Positions 22,335 to 34,600 of a stretch of 64,000 nt of DNA are shown here, piece by piece. How positions within the stretch are numbered: position 1 is the stretch's first letter; each line of letters opens with the position of its first letter. The position numbers were made by a program, and so were the translations under genes. This stretch comes from Closterium sp. Naga37s-1 (taxonomy: Eukaryota > Streptophyta > Zygnematophyceae > Desmidiales > Closteriaceae): assembly GCA_947471745.1 (NCBI GenBank), contig CANJKZ010000431.1, positions 806,001-870,000 of the forward strand, given 5' to 3'. The notes under the pieces are model-generated. The model ran no database searches. It worked only from the letters and a program-made list of their open reading frames with translations, and was not told the DNA's origin.

Positions 22335-25300
22335 ACCAACCAACCAACCAACCAACCAACCAACCAACCAACCAACCAACCAACCAACCAACCAACCAAC
22401 CAACCAACCAACCAACCAACCAACCAACCAACCATCCAACCATCCAACCAACCATCCATCCAACCATCCAACCAACCATCCATCCAACCATCCAACCAAC
22501 CAACCAACCAACCAACCATCCAACCAACCAACCATCCATCCAACCATCCAACCAACCATCCATCCAACCATCCATCCAACCATCCATCCAACCATCCAAC
22601 CATCCAACCATCCAACCATCCAACCAACCATCCATCCAACCATCCAACCAACCATCCACACCTTCTCTTGCTCCTAACATGTCGTCCACCTTTGGTTTGT
22701 GCGGCAAGTGAGAGACGTCGTAGCAGGAGGAGAAGGTGTGGATGGTGGTGGATTTCACACCTTACCATGCAAAGTAGTCGACACCTCACCTCACCACACT
22801 GCACCTCACCACACTGCACCTCACCACACTGCACCTCACCACACTGCACCTCACCACACTGTACCTCACCACACTGCACCTCACCTCATCTCGCCTCCCT
22901 CTCACCTCACTCACCTTGGAGTTGGGCGGCATGTCCGACAGGTCGTAGGAGCAGGAGAAGGTGTGGATGGGGGTGCCTTCGGGATTCGACAGTAGCAGCT
23001 GAATGCGCCCTCTTCTGCTGCTGCTGCTGCTGCTACTCGAGGGACCATCCACTCACCTCACCTTTCATCTCTCCTCTCTCACCTTGGAGTTGGGCGGCAT
23101 GTGAGAGAGGTCGTAGGAGCAGGAGAAGGTGTGGATGGGGGTGCCTTCGGGATTCGACAGTAGCAGCTGAATGCGCCCTCTTCTGCTGCTGCTGCTGCTG
23201 CTACTCGAGGGACCATCCACTCACCTCACCTTTCATCTCTCCTCTCTCACCTTGGAGTTGGGCGGCATGTGAGAGAGGTCGTAGGAGCAGGAGAAGGTGT
23301 GGATGGGGGTGCCTTCGGGATTCGACAGTAGCAGTTGAATGCGTCCTCTCGTGGGCACCCGCACTCTCACCCTCTGCTGCTGCTGTTGCTGCTTCCGCCC
23401 ATCCGTTTCTGCTCTTCGAAAGTCCCCTGAAGAGTTCGTTTCCACCCAATTATCTGCTGCTGCCGCTTCTGCTCCTGTTCCCCCTCCAACTCCAAACAAC
23501 AGCTCCCTGCGAGTTTGCTTGCGCCCACCAACCTCCCTTCTGTCCTCTGGAATAGGCACACTGCAACCGTCAGCACTAAGGCTGTTCGCACAGGGAGCAC
23601 GAGGAACAGCAGCAGCAGCAGTGGTAGCAGCTGAGAAAGCAGCAGCATTGGAAGAATCAGCATCACAGGGAGCTCTACCAGCCTGCTTGCTCGTGCCTAG
23701 TTCCTTTCGCCCCACTGCTTCAGCTCCCTTGCCTCCACTCCCCCCCTCCCCCTGCCGTCCCCACACGGCAATGCTGGCAGCATACAGATGTGATGGTGAG
23801 GAGGGTAGGAAGGCGGCTGAGAAGGTGGTTCGCACAGGGTCGGCTGTCCACTCCCCTTGCTGCGACAGCACGGCTAGCATGGCTTTAAACCCGCTGATGT
23901 ACTGCCGTGTTGGGTGGGATAGAGGGACAAGAACGCAGAAGAAGGAGCGCGAGGGGATGAAGAACAGGAGGGAAGGAAGGCGGCTGAGTAGGTGGTTCTG
24001 ACAAGATCGGCCGTCCACTTGTGAGGCGCCTCAAAAGTAGTCCTGAGTGGGTCAGCCGTCCACTGCCCTTGCTGCGACAGCACGGCTAGCATGGGTTTAG
24101 ACTCGCTGATTTACTGTCATGGGGGGAATAGGGTGGATAGGGGGGTTAGGGTGGATAGATCAGATCATAAGAAGGCATGGAAACAACTCTATTAATCCAC
24201 AAGTTTCCACCCCTTACCCCGCTCCCCTCACCATCTTCCCTCTCCCAGACCAGATTACAGGCCCTCACTCACCTTTACCCCACTGTGCTCCTCCTGCCAC
24301 ATCAGCGACTCCTCAAACGAACCAACCAGCGACCGTTTCAGCAAGGATTTCCGCTCGCGACTCCTCTCCCCGCTGCAAGTTGACGTGGCATCGGCTGACG
24401 TGGTATAGGCTGACGTGGCAGCCCTGGAAGCGAGCCAGCGGCGGAAAAAGAGGTCATTGACCGTCGGGGCTGATGCTGACGTGGAGCTGACGCAGCAGTT
24501 GCCGACGTGGGGTTCAAAGGGAATGGATGGGAAAGGAGTTGGCACGGTCGAACCAGAAAACGTCACATCAGCTGCTGAAGATCCTGGATGAATCTGTGCC
24601 GTAGATTCTGCAGGCAAGAAAGTATTGATCTGACGGTTCTGAACACTGGGATCAGTAATCAAAGGTCCACAATTGCTGATCGCCCCATGACCCGGATTCT
24701 TTTTTGCAGTTAAGCTGACGTGGAATGGTGTGCCACTAACGAGGGGTGAGCTGTGAAAAGACGATGACAGCTCCTCGCTATGGTCACATGCAGTGCTGAT
24801 CCTATGGGGACTGTAGCCGTGGTGCTTGTAACGAGTGTTACTGTATTGAAACATTTCGGAACCATGAGTGCTGCTAAAGAGGGCTGGGTGCGAAGGGCTG
24901 GCCTGATAGCCACGTGCGTCTCTGTGCTTGCCTGGCGCTTCACTTGGCACTGCCAGCTCAGCACATGTTGCCAGCTCAGCAGCTGCTACCAGGTCAGCAC
25001 CTGTCCCGGGCAGCAACGGCTGCAGAGCAGCAGACAATCCGCCACGATTGGCGCTGGTGCTTGGCTTTTTCGGGGCAGCAGCAGCTGGTGAAGCTGCAGT
25101 GGCAGCAGTGGCAGCTGCAGGGGAAGCAGGGAAAGGTGAAGCAGCAGGAAATGGAGGGGATTGACCTCCTGCTGACGAAGGTCGAAAGCGAGAAGGACGG
25201 GGAGACAGGTTTCCGCAGGCAACGGAAAGGCTCGTGCACGAAAGGGGGGGGGGCGACGCCGTGGGGCCGGATTGGCGGAAGCTACTCGCGGAGAAGGAGG

Positions 25301-26117
25301 ATGGGGAAAGGGGATTTGGCGGAAGGGGAGATGGGGGGAGAAAAGACGGGTTGAGTGGCGAAGGGGAGAGGGGGGGTTGGGAGAGGCGGGATGGAGAGTG
25401 GGGAAAGAACAAGAGGGGGGATGGGGAGGGGGGAGTGGTAGCTTGCTCCTTCACCTCCTTCTCCTCCCCTTCCGCTTCCCCCTCATCGTCATGCCCCTCC
25501 TTCCCCTCCTCGTCTTTCTCCTCCCACCCCTCCTTTTCCGCTTCCCTCCCTTCCGTGGCGTGCATCTGCTCGCCTCGCTGCCCGGCGTGCGACGTCGCCG
25601 AATCTCGCAAGCCCATGTGCGACACATGCGACATTTGCTCCTCCTCGTGCTCGTGCTGCTCTCCTGCTTGCGACGGTCGCACCTGATGCGACAACCGCAG
25701 CGACTGCCACGTCGGATGAGCGACGCGCGACGGCGGCCCTGTGTAAGGAGCCGCTCCAGAAACCGCCGCTGAACGCGGCGGAAAGCGCGCCGTAACTGCC
25801 GGCTGAGGCCCGTTCGCAACCAGAAAATCCCTCGAACTGTCCGCTTGCCATTCCCTTGGTTTCTGTGACTGCAAGACCGGTTTCCGTGACTGCAAGTCTT
25901 TTAGCCTCTGCGCCTGCACTTGCTTCGCATTCGTGATCGCTTGAGACGACATGCTCGCACCACAGCAGTCGCCATCACAGGCATCCGAATCGGCGACGGC
26001 TGGCGATGTCGCAGGAAGGCCGTCGCACGGCGACGAGTGGTCGGGGATGCGGGAGAGGTGGTTACCCGCAGGAACTCGCACGGGGCTCTTCGCAGACTCG
26101 GGAATAGTCCTTCCCAT
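20336..26117 (-). CDS. Atos/FAM214-like protein (about 1,042 aa, 4 coding exons)
   Basis: Coding exons on the minus strand are 24273-26117, 23251-23901, 21043-21633 and 20336-20377, all phase 0 with GT-AG borders. Exon 1 is long, disordered and Ser/Pro-rich and ends with LVGSFEESL, the entry motif of the Atos conserved domain. Exon 2 starts [18 protein letters not shown] and ends [19 protein letters not shown], and exon 3 starts [11 protein letters not shown], matching the Atos core (YDLRDMP...TFLRQRT in animals, from memory). Exon 3 ends [20 protein letters not shown] and exon 4 adds [10 protein letters not shown], matching the Atos C-terminal domain. Animal Atos is a transcriptional regulator; the role in plants is not known to me. 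Start ATG 26117 is the first in frame; Met at 25952 is an alternative. Introns are full of exon-edge copies. Confidence 0.82.
20378..20560 (-). repeat. Two upstream copies of the Atos last-exon 5' edge
   Basis: The acceptor and start of the last coding exon (TACCAGCTTCC, real copy ending at 20377) recur at about 20464 and 20554, embedded in an 85-90-bp repeat with GGAGGAGGGATTGGAGGAAA. The copy at 20464 keeps ACAGAG before TAC; the copy at 20554 reads ACAGGG. Confidence 0.75.
20740..20990 (-). repeat. Two downstream copies of Atos exon 3 3' edge with donors
   Basis: Segments coding RLFLC/RMFLY...[14 protein letters not shown] followed by GTGAG lie with their exon ends at 20899 and 20740. The real exon 3 ends at 21043. 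Each copy is about 85 bp and keeps the donor. An exon skipping to a later donor would still read through in frame. Confidence 0.8.
21808..23190 (-). repeat. Serial downstream copies of Atos exon 2 3' edge
   Basis: The end of exon 2 ([12 protein letters not shown] then GTGAG, real copy ending 23251) recurs with exon ends at 23083 and 22915, nearly identical over about 100 bp. More decayed copies lie at about 22690-22745 ([12 protein letters not shown]) and 21808-21860 ([11 protein letters not shown]). The tetranucleotide array at 21897-22663 lies between the two decayed copies, and a 15-bp repeat (CACCACACTGCACCT) of about seven copies at 22791-22885. Confidence 0.8.
21897..22663. repeat. Tetranucleotide mosaic array CCNN (about 770 bp)
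   Basis: A block-wise run of 4-base repeats in register: CCGG, then about 60 copies of CCGA, then CCCA/CCCG/CCCT blocks, CCAG, about 25 copies of CCAA, and mixed CCAT/CCAA to the end. A 4-base repeat without stop words leaves all six frames open (PTDR, WLVG, GRSV and so on), which are not genes. It lies in the intron between Atos exons 2 and 3. Confidence 0.95.
24017..24110 (-). repeat. GCGC-core palindrome plus upstream copy of Atos exon 2 5' edge
   Basis: ACTTGTGAGGCGCCTCAAAAGT (22 bp with one arm mismatch, written here as ACTTGTGAGGC / GCCTCAAAAGT) lies at 24017-24038. Beside it, at about 24040-24100, is a copy of exon 2 coding [20 protein letters not shown]. The real exon 2 starts at 23901, so the copy is upstream on the coding strand. 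Confidence 0.78.
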
Positions 26118-27275
26118 GGCGTGGCCGAAGAGTCAGAAACCTGTAAGATGTTGAAAGTCGTTCAAAAAAACTATTTCGGTGCTAAGCAGGTGCAAAAGTT
26201 GGTGTCTATCCCAGCTTTATTTACAACCTTGGCCTGCAGACCAACACCGCACTGAATCGGAGCAACTGCTTATAACGAGTATATCTGAAGGGAACTCCAA
26301 GACGTCGCTGCTCAATATTCGTATCGCAAGGACAGCATACGCTCAGATAAGATCAACGGTGTGCTATGCTGTTCGCCATTCTCGCTGTTAGCTGTGAGTT
26401 ACCATGCAGAGGAGTGAGGGATAAAGATAGGGAGACCAGGATAAAGATGGTCGGACCAGTATTACACCAAGTTATGCACATGAAGCCATGGGATGGGTTG
26501 GGATGAGCTGCCATGGACATGGAGAGGAGAGGTGAAATGAATGTGGAGCCATGGAATGGAGCAGAGAATGTGATGGCTTTGATGCGATTGGACGAGATAA
26601 GGATTCCTTCTGTTATCCGTGGTCGCTTTATGCATGGCAACTGCAGAATGTTGGCCAACTGGCTCGACGATTATTTCGCGATCGCTGAACGAGATTCAGC
26701 GAACTTCAGAAAGGGTAACCTGGAGCTGGCTGGCACTGCGAAGGCTCGCGTGAGCCATCACCAAATGAGTGGATATGTGCTGTCACACCGGCGGCGACGA
26801 ATGAGATAGACTTTTCCTCCCTGGCCTGATTGTGATTAGTTGGCTGACGCAGATGCGAGTAACCAAACACCGAATGCGAGATGCTAGCTAGCTCTGCGAA
26901 CATATCAACGAAGGTTTGTCGTGAGGGCGATTGGATTGCGCTCTTGCCAAGCTGGACATTCCGAGTGCCGCAATTGGTGAAAAGGCGAGTCACAATTGCC
27001 AGTCAAGTCGATTCTCAAGCTACTACTACCTTGTGAAGCCCAGTAGGATTAATTACCTCAATACTTATAATGGAAATTTCAGGGTCAAGGTCTATCTCAT
27101 TGAACACCTTAGACATGGCAATCTCTTGACAAAACATCATTTTCATCCATTTTGAATCAAAGGGGGAAGCTGCTGCTAACAGCTCGCACTTCACTCAAAT
27201 GAGAGGTACACTGACAGCTAATGATAGTCAAGAAAATGCACCATCCAGGGCTCCACACATACGAGAAACTAGAGT
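26118..27275. other. Intergenic between Atos-like and eS25 genes
   Basis: About 1.15 kb holding the presumed 5' flank of the Atos-like gene and the 3' flank of eS25, both minus strand. Only short chance frames; no RNA gene or element recognised. Confidence 0.6.
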
Positions 27276-29065
27276 TTATGTGTTGGTAGCACGGGTGTAG
27301 ATGGACTGTGTAGCGTGCGTGGACACAACACGGATGCTGCCTCTCGACAACAGGTCCTTGATGGCCCGCCGAGCCAAGGAGCCATTGATCTGAATGGGGA
27401 GCAACGGATGAAAAACATTACTGTGATAATTACACGGCAACAATCACGCATCCTGCTCAGGCTAAACAAATAATTTTAGTCCAAAGACTAGCCAAGAGAG
27501 GAAGGAGGAAGAAGCGGGTCAGAGGAAAGTAAACTGGGTGAGGTGTTCAACAAGCCTTGAGTGCTCTACATCTACGAGCTAAAGCGCTCTACGCTAGCCT
27601 CTACGTGAACAGGAGGAACACGCGATGGGAACAAAGGGTCAAAATGCGAGGAGCGATGATGATTCAGGACTGTGCAAGCACACAAGATACTCACGCGCAG
27701 GCGGTCGCAGAGCACGGAGGAGGTGATGAGCTTCGTCTTGGGGATTTCGGTAAGCATCTTGTCGTACGTGGCCTGGTCGAACAGCACCATGTTGTTCACC
27801 TTCTCCTTCTGCTTTCCCTTGCTCCACTTCTGCTCACGAAAATACACAATCACGTGGAAGTACATTTGGTGTATGAGACGACTTGCAACGCTTCCTTCAC
27901 CTTCACCTTTCCCTTACTCCGCTTCTGCTCAGGGGCGAACCAATCAGCCCGGGGAAGCACTGCCAAGCGATGCCAGGCATAGCGAAGCAAGAGCAGATTC
28001 TCAGCCGTAGCACACGCGCGTCACTCCTCACATGGGCTTCTAAGAACACCATGCGAATCGTCTTCATCGACTAAGCGGAGTTGTGCAAGCGAATCTGGCA
28101 TGCGACGCAAACAGACTACAAGCTAAGCACCCCCCTGCACTGCTTGAAACCAGGCGGCTGACGCAGTGGGTGACAGTGTGGGAGACCTCCATCGTTTGAA
28201 ACTGGCTAACCGGTAATGATCCCAGACGCTAGGCAATAGCGAGGCACTGCTGGAACACTCTACAATCACGCGATCTCTGCGGCTGCAAGGTGAAGGTCCT
28301 CCGAAACCCTAATTTCAATACGCCGAATCTCTCTGCAAATTCAGCTTCCTGGAACACACTAACGTCTGCATCCGTTGCACCAGCTACGCATACTGGGCGG
28401 AAATAAGCTTAACGCCTGGGCATGGCATAACGAACGTTACGTCACCCGCGACCCATATGATCTGATGGGGATTGTCAGGACATGGTGCAAACCGTCGTGG
28501 AGTGGGTACGGGAAGGTAGCAAGAAGAAAGCAGGAGTACAACAAGCGAAAAAAGGCGAAGAGAAGGAAGAGACGGGGAAAGTTGCGACGCGTTGAACTTC
28601 GGGGAATTCGGCTGTGGATAACACGGAGAGGAGCAGATTCCGTGGCACGGAACGTAAAACAAAACGAACCTTTTTCTTCTGCTTGCCGCCTCCGGATTTG
28701 GCGGGCTTGGCTTGAGCCTTATCGGCCTTTGCGTCCTTCTTTGGAGCCTGATGACGGAGAGGAGTACGGGGAGGTGACGAAACAGGGATAGCGGCGGGAG
28801 AGGGCGGACAAGGGGAGAAGAGCATGGAAGGCTCAGAACAGAACAATTCATTTTCGCTACGAACTGATGACTCGACTCAGTCTGTACTTCATCACTGAAT
28901 AACGGTGAAACGACGGTAGGCGTCAGCTATTAGGAGCTGGGACTAATCGGCTATACATCAGAAATAAGCGCGCAAAACTCGCAACGTAATAGCTTGCAGT
29001 TGAAAAAACACGCGGCGCGGCTTAGTAAGACTACCAAGGGTGAAGCGTAAAGGGAAGCGTACCAT
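27276..29065 (-). CDS. RPS25: 40S ribosomal protein eS25 (RPS25), 109 aa
   Basis: Four coding exons on the minus strand: 29063-29065 (the ATG alone, followed by GTACGC), 28670-28747, 27695-27829 and 27276-27389 (TAA stop at 27276). All internal borders are phase 0 GT-AG. Exon 2 codes the Lys-rich N-terminus ([15 protein letters not shown]...GGGKQKKK), exon 3 [20 protein letters not shown] and [10 protein letters not shown], and exon 4 [20 protein letters not shown] through YTRATNT. Length and sequence fit eS25 of plants closely. eS25 is a small-subunit head protein. The ATG sits in a CACCATGG context. A decayed copy of the exon 3 acceptor edge lies at about 27880-27935. Confidence 0.96.
27880..27936 (-). 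repeat. Decayed upstream copy of eS25 exon 3 5' edge
   Basis: On the minus strand CTGAGCAG is followed by a stretch coding [12 protein letters not shown], matching the real GAGCAG followed by [11 protein letters not shown] at 27829. It keeps the AG acceptor and lies upstream of the true exon. Confidence 0.65.
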
Positions 29066-29590
29066 GGTGGGAGAAAAGGAGAGACAGAGTTAGGAGGTGC
29101 GGAGGAAAAAGAGGTAGCGATGGAGGGAGGCGAAGGAGATGGAGGAAGAGTGGGGGGGGGAGGGCGCTGGCGCAAAATGGAAATGCGCGCAAGCGGAAGG
29201 GGGAGCAACAGGGAACAGAGGAAGTTCCCAGTGCAAGTGCAGTTTCTAGTTTGCCTCAACAAAAAGCGGGAGCAAAACGGGATTCTGGTCTTCGTGAAAA
29301 AACCCTTTCTCGAAAGAGAGTCTTCTTATGGATTGTGTAATTAGAAACTTATCCAATATTTAGTACGTTTCTTAATACACATAGCGAAAGTAGCTAAATC
29401 AAGACTCTCTCTTTGTGTTCCACCTGCAGAGCCGCACGCATCACATCACCGACCGAATGCCTGTCAGCAGGTTCCCTTTCCATGACGTGGCAAAGCATCT
29501 ACACTCTCTGGCGGCCTTTTTGGGTGTGTGATTATGACGTGGCGCCAGGTGCAGGCAGCTGAACGAACACATTATCCGAGCCTCCGCGCA
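29066..29590. other. eS25 5' untranslated region and promoter
   Basis: The sequence just upstream of the eS25 ATG is pyrimidine-rich on the minus strand (29070-29200), as is common for ribosomal protein leaders. I see no TATA box I would defend and no other gene. Confidence 0.45.
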
Positions 29591-30622
29591 ATGAACCAAA
29601 AGGCTAACTTCAGTACCTCAGCCTCAGGTCAGGTTGAGCCTGAAGCCATGGAGTTCGTCTCGCCGAACCAGAAAAAGGTTCTCGATGAAGGTGTTGGCAG
29701 GTTCGGCGGAAGCTCTATGCCTTGGTTTTCCCGCCTGATTCCTTCAGGTATGTCGTCAGCATGCTTCTTTGCTTCGCTTTTCCTCACCCAAATGAAGCAC
29801 CCAGGAAAGGTTTCATGGTGTTTCCTCGTTTGCTTTCTTGTTCTCCGTTCTTACAGAACTCTGATACTATTATCCTTCCATGCATGAACAACAGATCCTT
29901 CCTAAATAGGGACTGTTAGTATTCCCAAGGTTCCTAGGGATCACCGTCTCGGGCCTTAGACGTTCCCCTAGTACCTGTTTTGAATCATCTACGCTGCTCG
30001 ACTAGGTACCGACGGACACGGACCACGCATTTGCACGTAGTCATTTGCTAGATTTTTTTCGCCGAAACGATAATAGCTGCTGAAGCCACAGTTACCTTTG
30101 AAAGCGTGATCAACAAAGAAGGTCATGGAGTGGTGTGGATCGATAGCTCGGCCTCCTGCGGGGAGCTCATTGTAAGGGATTTATGCATCACTGATCGCTT
30201 TTACGTCTTAGTACGGTGAATGTGAGAGGGCTGCTCGCTAGATTCAAGAGAATCATTTTTTGTTGGCCTCGTCCAATTTAGACTCTCTCATAAGCTCCTT
30301 ATTTCATTGATCTCTAGGATCGTATCCAAAAAAAAGAATCCTTCTCTTTTATGAACACCCAAATAAGAATACGTTGTACTATTGCAATCTTCGATGTGGT
30401 TCCAGGAATGATAGTCACGCACGAACCTCACCAGCCTAATTATGCCGTATCGCGATACGTCATACCAATGCAGCCAAGTATCCGTTTCTTCTCCTTCATC
30501 AAGTTCTGATCGACTCTGTTCTTCATTTTCCCGTCACACCCTACCCACACAGAGACCGAATAATTGGTTCTGGAAATATCGCAGAGCGACGAGGGTCCAA
30601 AGTTTCATTATCACAATGCTCT
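29591..30622 (+). other. Possible small spliced gene, unrecognised
   Basis: Three stretches can be joined with consistent phase. They are 29591-29748 (ATG; MNQKANFSTSASG...SSMPWFSRLIPS, donor G/GTATGT), about 30090-30170 (VTFESVINKEGHGVVWIDSS, donor ATT/GTAAGG) and 30552-30622 (RPNNWFWKYRRATRV, TAA stop). The result would be roughly 105 aa. I recognise no family. The minus strand of the middle piece is also open for about 60 codons, so it could be chance. Confidence 0.22.
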
Positions 30623-30624
30623 AA

Positions 30625-31634
30625 GAGATCCTTCATCTGTAGCCGTGCTCCGATCTGCCATCAGAGAGCCGTACGGAACATTGGTGCCTGTAACACCAAA
30701 CTGAACAGCAGCAGCGGCTTAGTAAATCAGCGGGGGGCTTTCTGGGGACAGCAGCAGCAAGCAGCAGCATCTGGGAGGAGCCGAAGGAGAGATGCGGAGA
30801 GAGGGGGAGAGGTGGAGCGAGAAAACGTTAGCAGAGGGAGTCGCCTGTGTTGCTGTGCGACTTCGTCGGGAGATGAGGAAGCTTCCGTTCTAGGGAATGG
30901 TGCTGCAGCAAGCAGTCCCGAAATGCTAAGGTCAGATTTCCTGTGTTGTAGGCGTGATTTGTCCAGGGGGTGGTTTTGCTGCCAGCAGTCCAGAAACGTC
31001 AAGGTGAGAGCTTTTGTTTTCATGATCGTATGGTGGTGCTGAAAGGCAAATGACAAGTTTTTTTTTTTGCCGCGTCCACCGTAGTCGCGACGCGTTATCG
31101 CATCCCCCGAACCTCGCAGTGTAACCAAGGCCGAACAATTTGGCCTCGTTCGGGAGCTGATGAGCAATAAAATGGGGTGAACTTGAGAAGAGGAAGGAAA
31201 GATGCGACCATGTGGAGGCAGCACAATCTGTCACCATGACATACGTCTGAAAGACGACCATGATTAGGAATGTGAGAACCGTGAACGGCAAAATAAAAGT
31301 GGTAAATTACAAACTGAACGCATGCGAATACGGCTTTCGTTCGCATCTCCCAATTGCGTCCCGGACAACCCTTTGTGCCGGCATGAGCGGGGGGAGATGG
31401 AATGGAACAGCTGCCATTGGTCTCTGTTTGAACGACCTTCGCATCTTATTTCCGTTCCTGCAGTCATGCGTCTCCCCCACCCCATGGCAGCATGAGCACG
31501 GTCGAGATGGAGGTTCTCTCTGATTCCGACTCGGATCGAAGCTCGCTCTGCCACCCTCTTCGCACCCATGTCTGCCACCTTCCCCGTCATCATGCCTTCA
31601 CTCATCTCTCCCCTCCCCCCCTCCCCATGGCAGC
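30625..31634 (+). other. RIBA 5' region with a candidate upstream exon
   Basis: An open stretch 30812-31003 ends in a good donor (GTCAAG/GTGAGAG) and could be a 5' exon, but its phase does not fit the next acceptor at 31634. It may be untranslated, or its start may lie elsewhere. At about 31490-31535 there is a copy of the acceptor edge of RIBA exon 1 (GGCAG/CATGAGCACGG), the real copy being at 31634. Confidence 0.45.
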
Positions 31635-34600
31635 ATGAGCACGGTCGAGATGGAGGTTCTCTCTGATTCCGACTCGGAAGAGTTCTTCGCCAGCGAGGCA
31701 GACGACGATCCTGACCGTCCATCTCGGGGGCTCAACTCCATCTCGGAAGCCATTGAAGCCATCCGACGGGGCGAGGTGAGCTAGGGAGGGAGGGTGTGTG
31801 GGTGAGAAGACGATCTTCCATTCCGAGGTCCCAAATATATCTCGGAAGACATTGAAGCCATACGGCGGGGCGAGGTGACTTAGGGGAATGCAATGTCAAT
31901 GAGGAAAAAAGGAGGGAAGGAGGAGAAGGGGGGGGAAGAGAGGGAGGTTGGGTCAGAGGAAGCAGTGTGAGGGGGTAGATGACGAGGATCGGCAGAACGA
32001 GGATGGATCTTATAATGGTTCTTCCATCCCCCATCCCACCCTCCCGTTCCCCCCTCCCTCCGTCCCCATCTCCAATCAGATGGTGGTGGTGGTGGACGAC
32101 GAGGACAGGGAGAACGAGGGCGATCTGATCATGGCGTTCACTCCCTCATTGCCCCCTTTCCCCTCTTCCCCCATCTCCCCCCCATCCCCCCCCAGATGGC
32201 GGTGGTGGTGGACGACGAGGACAGGGAGAACGAGGGCGATCTTATCATGGCTTGTTTCCCCCCACCCCGTCTTCTCCCCACCCTTACCTTCTCCCCACCT
32301 TTCTCCCCCACCCTTTCCTCCTCTCCGTCAGATGGTGGTGGTGGTGGATGACGAGGACAGGGAGAACGAGGGCGATCTGATCATGGCGGGCGCGCTCACA
32401 ACGGAGGCGGACATGGCGTTCATCGTGCGGCATTGCAGCGGGCTCGTGTGTGTGGGCGTGGCGGGGGCTGTGCTGGATCGCCTGGAGCTGCCTCTGATGG
32501 TTCGATCGCAGGAGAACGACGAGGCGCTGAGGACTGCCTTTACTGTGTCTGTGGTGAGTGGAAGTTGGTGGGGGAAGGGGAGGGAGTGGAAGTGTGTGCT
32601 TAATCCGCGTGGCAGGGGCTGTGCTGGATCGTCTGGAGCTGCCGCTGATGGTTCGGAGCCAGGAGAACGACGAGGCGCTGAGGACAGCTTTCACTGTCTC
32701 TGTGGTGAGTGCGAGCGTATGGGGATGTGAATCTGTGCGTGGGCTTGGCGGGGGCTGTCCTGGATCGCCTGGAGCTGCCTCTCATGGTTCGATCGCAGGA
32801 GAATGACGAGGCGCTGAGGACTGCGTTTATGGTGTCTGTGGTGAGTGCCTGTGTTGGGAGGGGGGGGGGGGGGGGGGGGGGGGGAGGATATTGCGTGCTG
32901 AATGCGTGTGGGACCTTTTTATATTGCCTGGAGCTGCTGCTGATTATTCGATCACAGGAGAACGACGAGGCGTTGAGGATTGCGTTTACTGTCTCTGTGG
33001 TGAGTTTCTGTGTGAGTGGAGCTGCGTGTGTGTGTGACTGCAAGTGGGTGAATGTGCATGTGCGTGTGTGCGTGTGAGTGGCTGCGCTCAAACCAGGGAA
33101 GGGAATGCGAATCAAGGTCAAGACCAAAGTCGCACCACACAATTAAGGCCTCGGTTTTGAGCGCAGCCACAACGGGCATATCGGTGTCAGACCGAGCCAA
33201 GACGGTGCGTTTCTTCTAACTCGCTCCTGATTTGCGTCTCCTTCCATGCCCCTCGCTGTCACCTCTCAGGACCTGAAGCTGGGAACCACAACAGGCATAT
33301 CGGCGTCAGACCGAGCCAAGACAGTGAGGGCGATGGCAGACTACTCAAGTGAACCCTCGGACTTCCGCAAGCCCGGCCACATCTTCCCGCTGCGCTGCAG
33401 AGAAGGTACGGTTCTCCCTTACGATTCAGCACGTCAGAATAGGTCATGTGAGGATGGCAGACTACTCAAGTGAACCCTCAGACTTCCGCAAGTCCGGCCT
33501 CAAGCGCAGCAGAGAGGTACAGGGTTCACGCCGTTTCTTAGAGAGGTACAGGTTTCACGCCGTTTCTTAGAGAGGTACAGGTTTCACGCCGTTTCTTAGA
33601 GAGGTACAGGTTTCACGCCGTTTCTTAGAGAGGTACAGGGTTCACGCCGCATCATCCTTTTTTAACTTGAAGGTCTTTCGCACCATATCATACCAATCAT
33701 AACATATCATACCAATCATAACATATCATATCATGCTATATTTCATTCCCCCTGTGGTGCTCCTGCCTCACTCCCTCCCAGGTGGTGTGTTGAAGCGAAC
33801 AGGGCACACAGAGGCAGCAGTGGACCTCTCAGTGCTGGAAGGCCTGCCCCGTGTGGGAGTGCTCTGCGAGATAGTGAATAAGGTCTTTCACACCATACCA
33901 TATCCATATCATAACATGCGATACTGTGATTCCCCTGTGGTGCTCCTGCCTTTATCTCCATCCCCCAGGTGGTGTGTTGAAGCGAGCAGGGCACACAGAG
34001 GCAGCAGTGGACCTCTCAGTGCTGGCGGGACTGCCTCCCGTGGGGGTGCTCTGTGAGATTGTGAACGACGATGGCACCATGGCTCGCATGCCGCAGCTCA
34101 AGGTGTTTGCCCGCCAGCACAACCTCTGTCTTATCTCCATTGAGGATCTAATCAGGTATGGTAGGAGGGAGTGACGTGCGAGGTTGAATCTGGTACAGCT
34201 AGCATGCCGCAGCTCAAGGTCGTTGCCCGCCAGCACAACCTCTGCCGCATCTCCATCGAGGATCTTATCAGGTATGTAGCGACGAGTGGTTAAGTGAGGT
34301 TCTGTGCAGTCCTTGACCAACTTCCAGTCACCCACTCCATGTCACCCACTCCCCTTCACCCACTCCCTGTCACCCTCTCCGTGTCAACCTCTCCCCGTCA
34401 CCCACTCCCTGTCAACCTCTCCCCGTCACCCACTCCCCGTCACCCACTCCCCTTCACCCACTCCCCTTCACCCACTCTCACTGGCGCAAGAGGGAGAAGC
34501 TGGTTGACTCAAACAAACCCTCCATTTCACCCACTCCCCTTCAACCACTCACTGTCTCCTCTGACCCACTCACTCACAGGTACCGGCGCAAGAGGGAGAA

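Noticed and set aside
21870..22760. Long open frames on both strands with PTDR, WLVG or GRSV repeats
   Set aside because: A 4-bp repeat without stop words is open in every frame; composition is wholly explained by the tetranucleotide array.
30010..30190. Minus-strand open stretch with a protein-like look (GRAIDPHHSMTFFVDHAFKG)
   Set aside because: Bounded by stops after about 60 codons and not linkable to other exons; the opposite strand fits a tentative gene equally well, so neither is asserted strongly.
30812..31003. First coding exon of RIBA with transit peptide
   Set aside because: The donor is good but its phase (0) does not fit the exon at 31634, which needs two preceding bases, so it was left out of the coding sequence.
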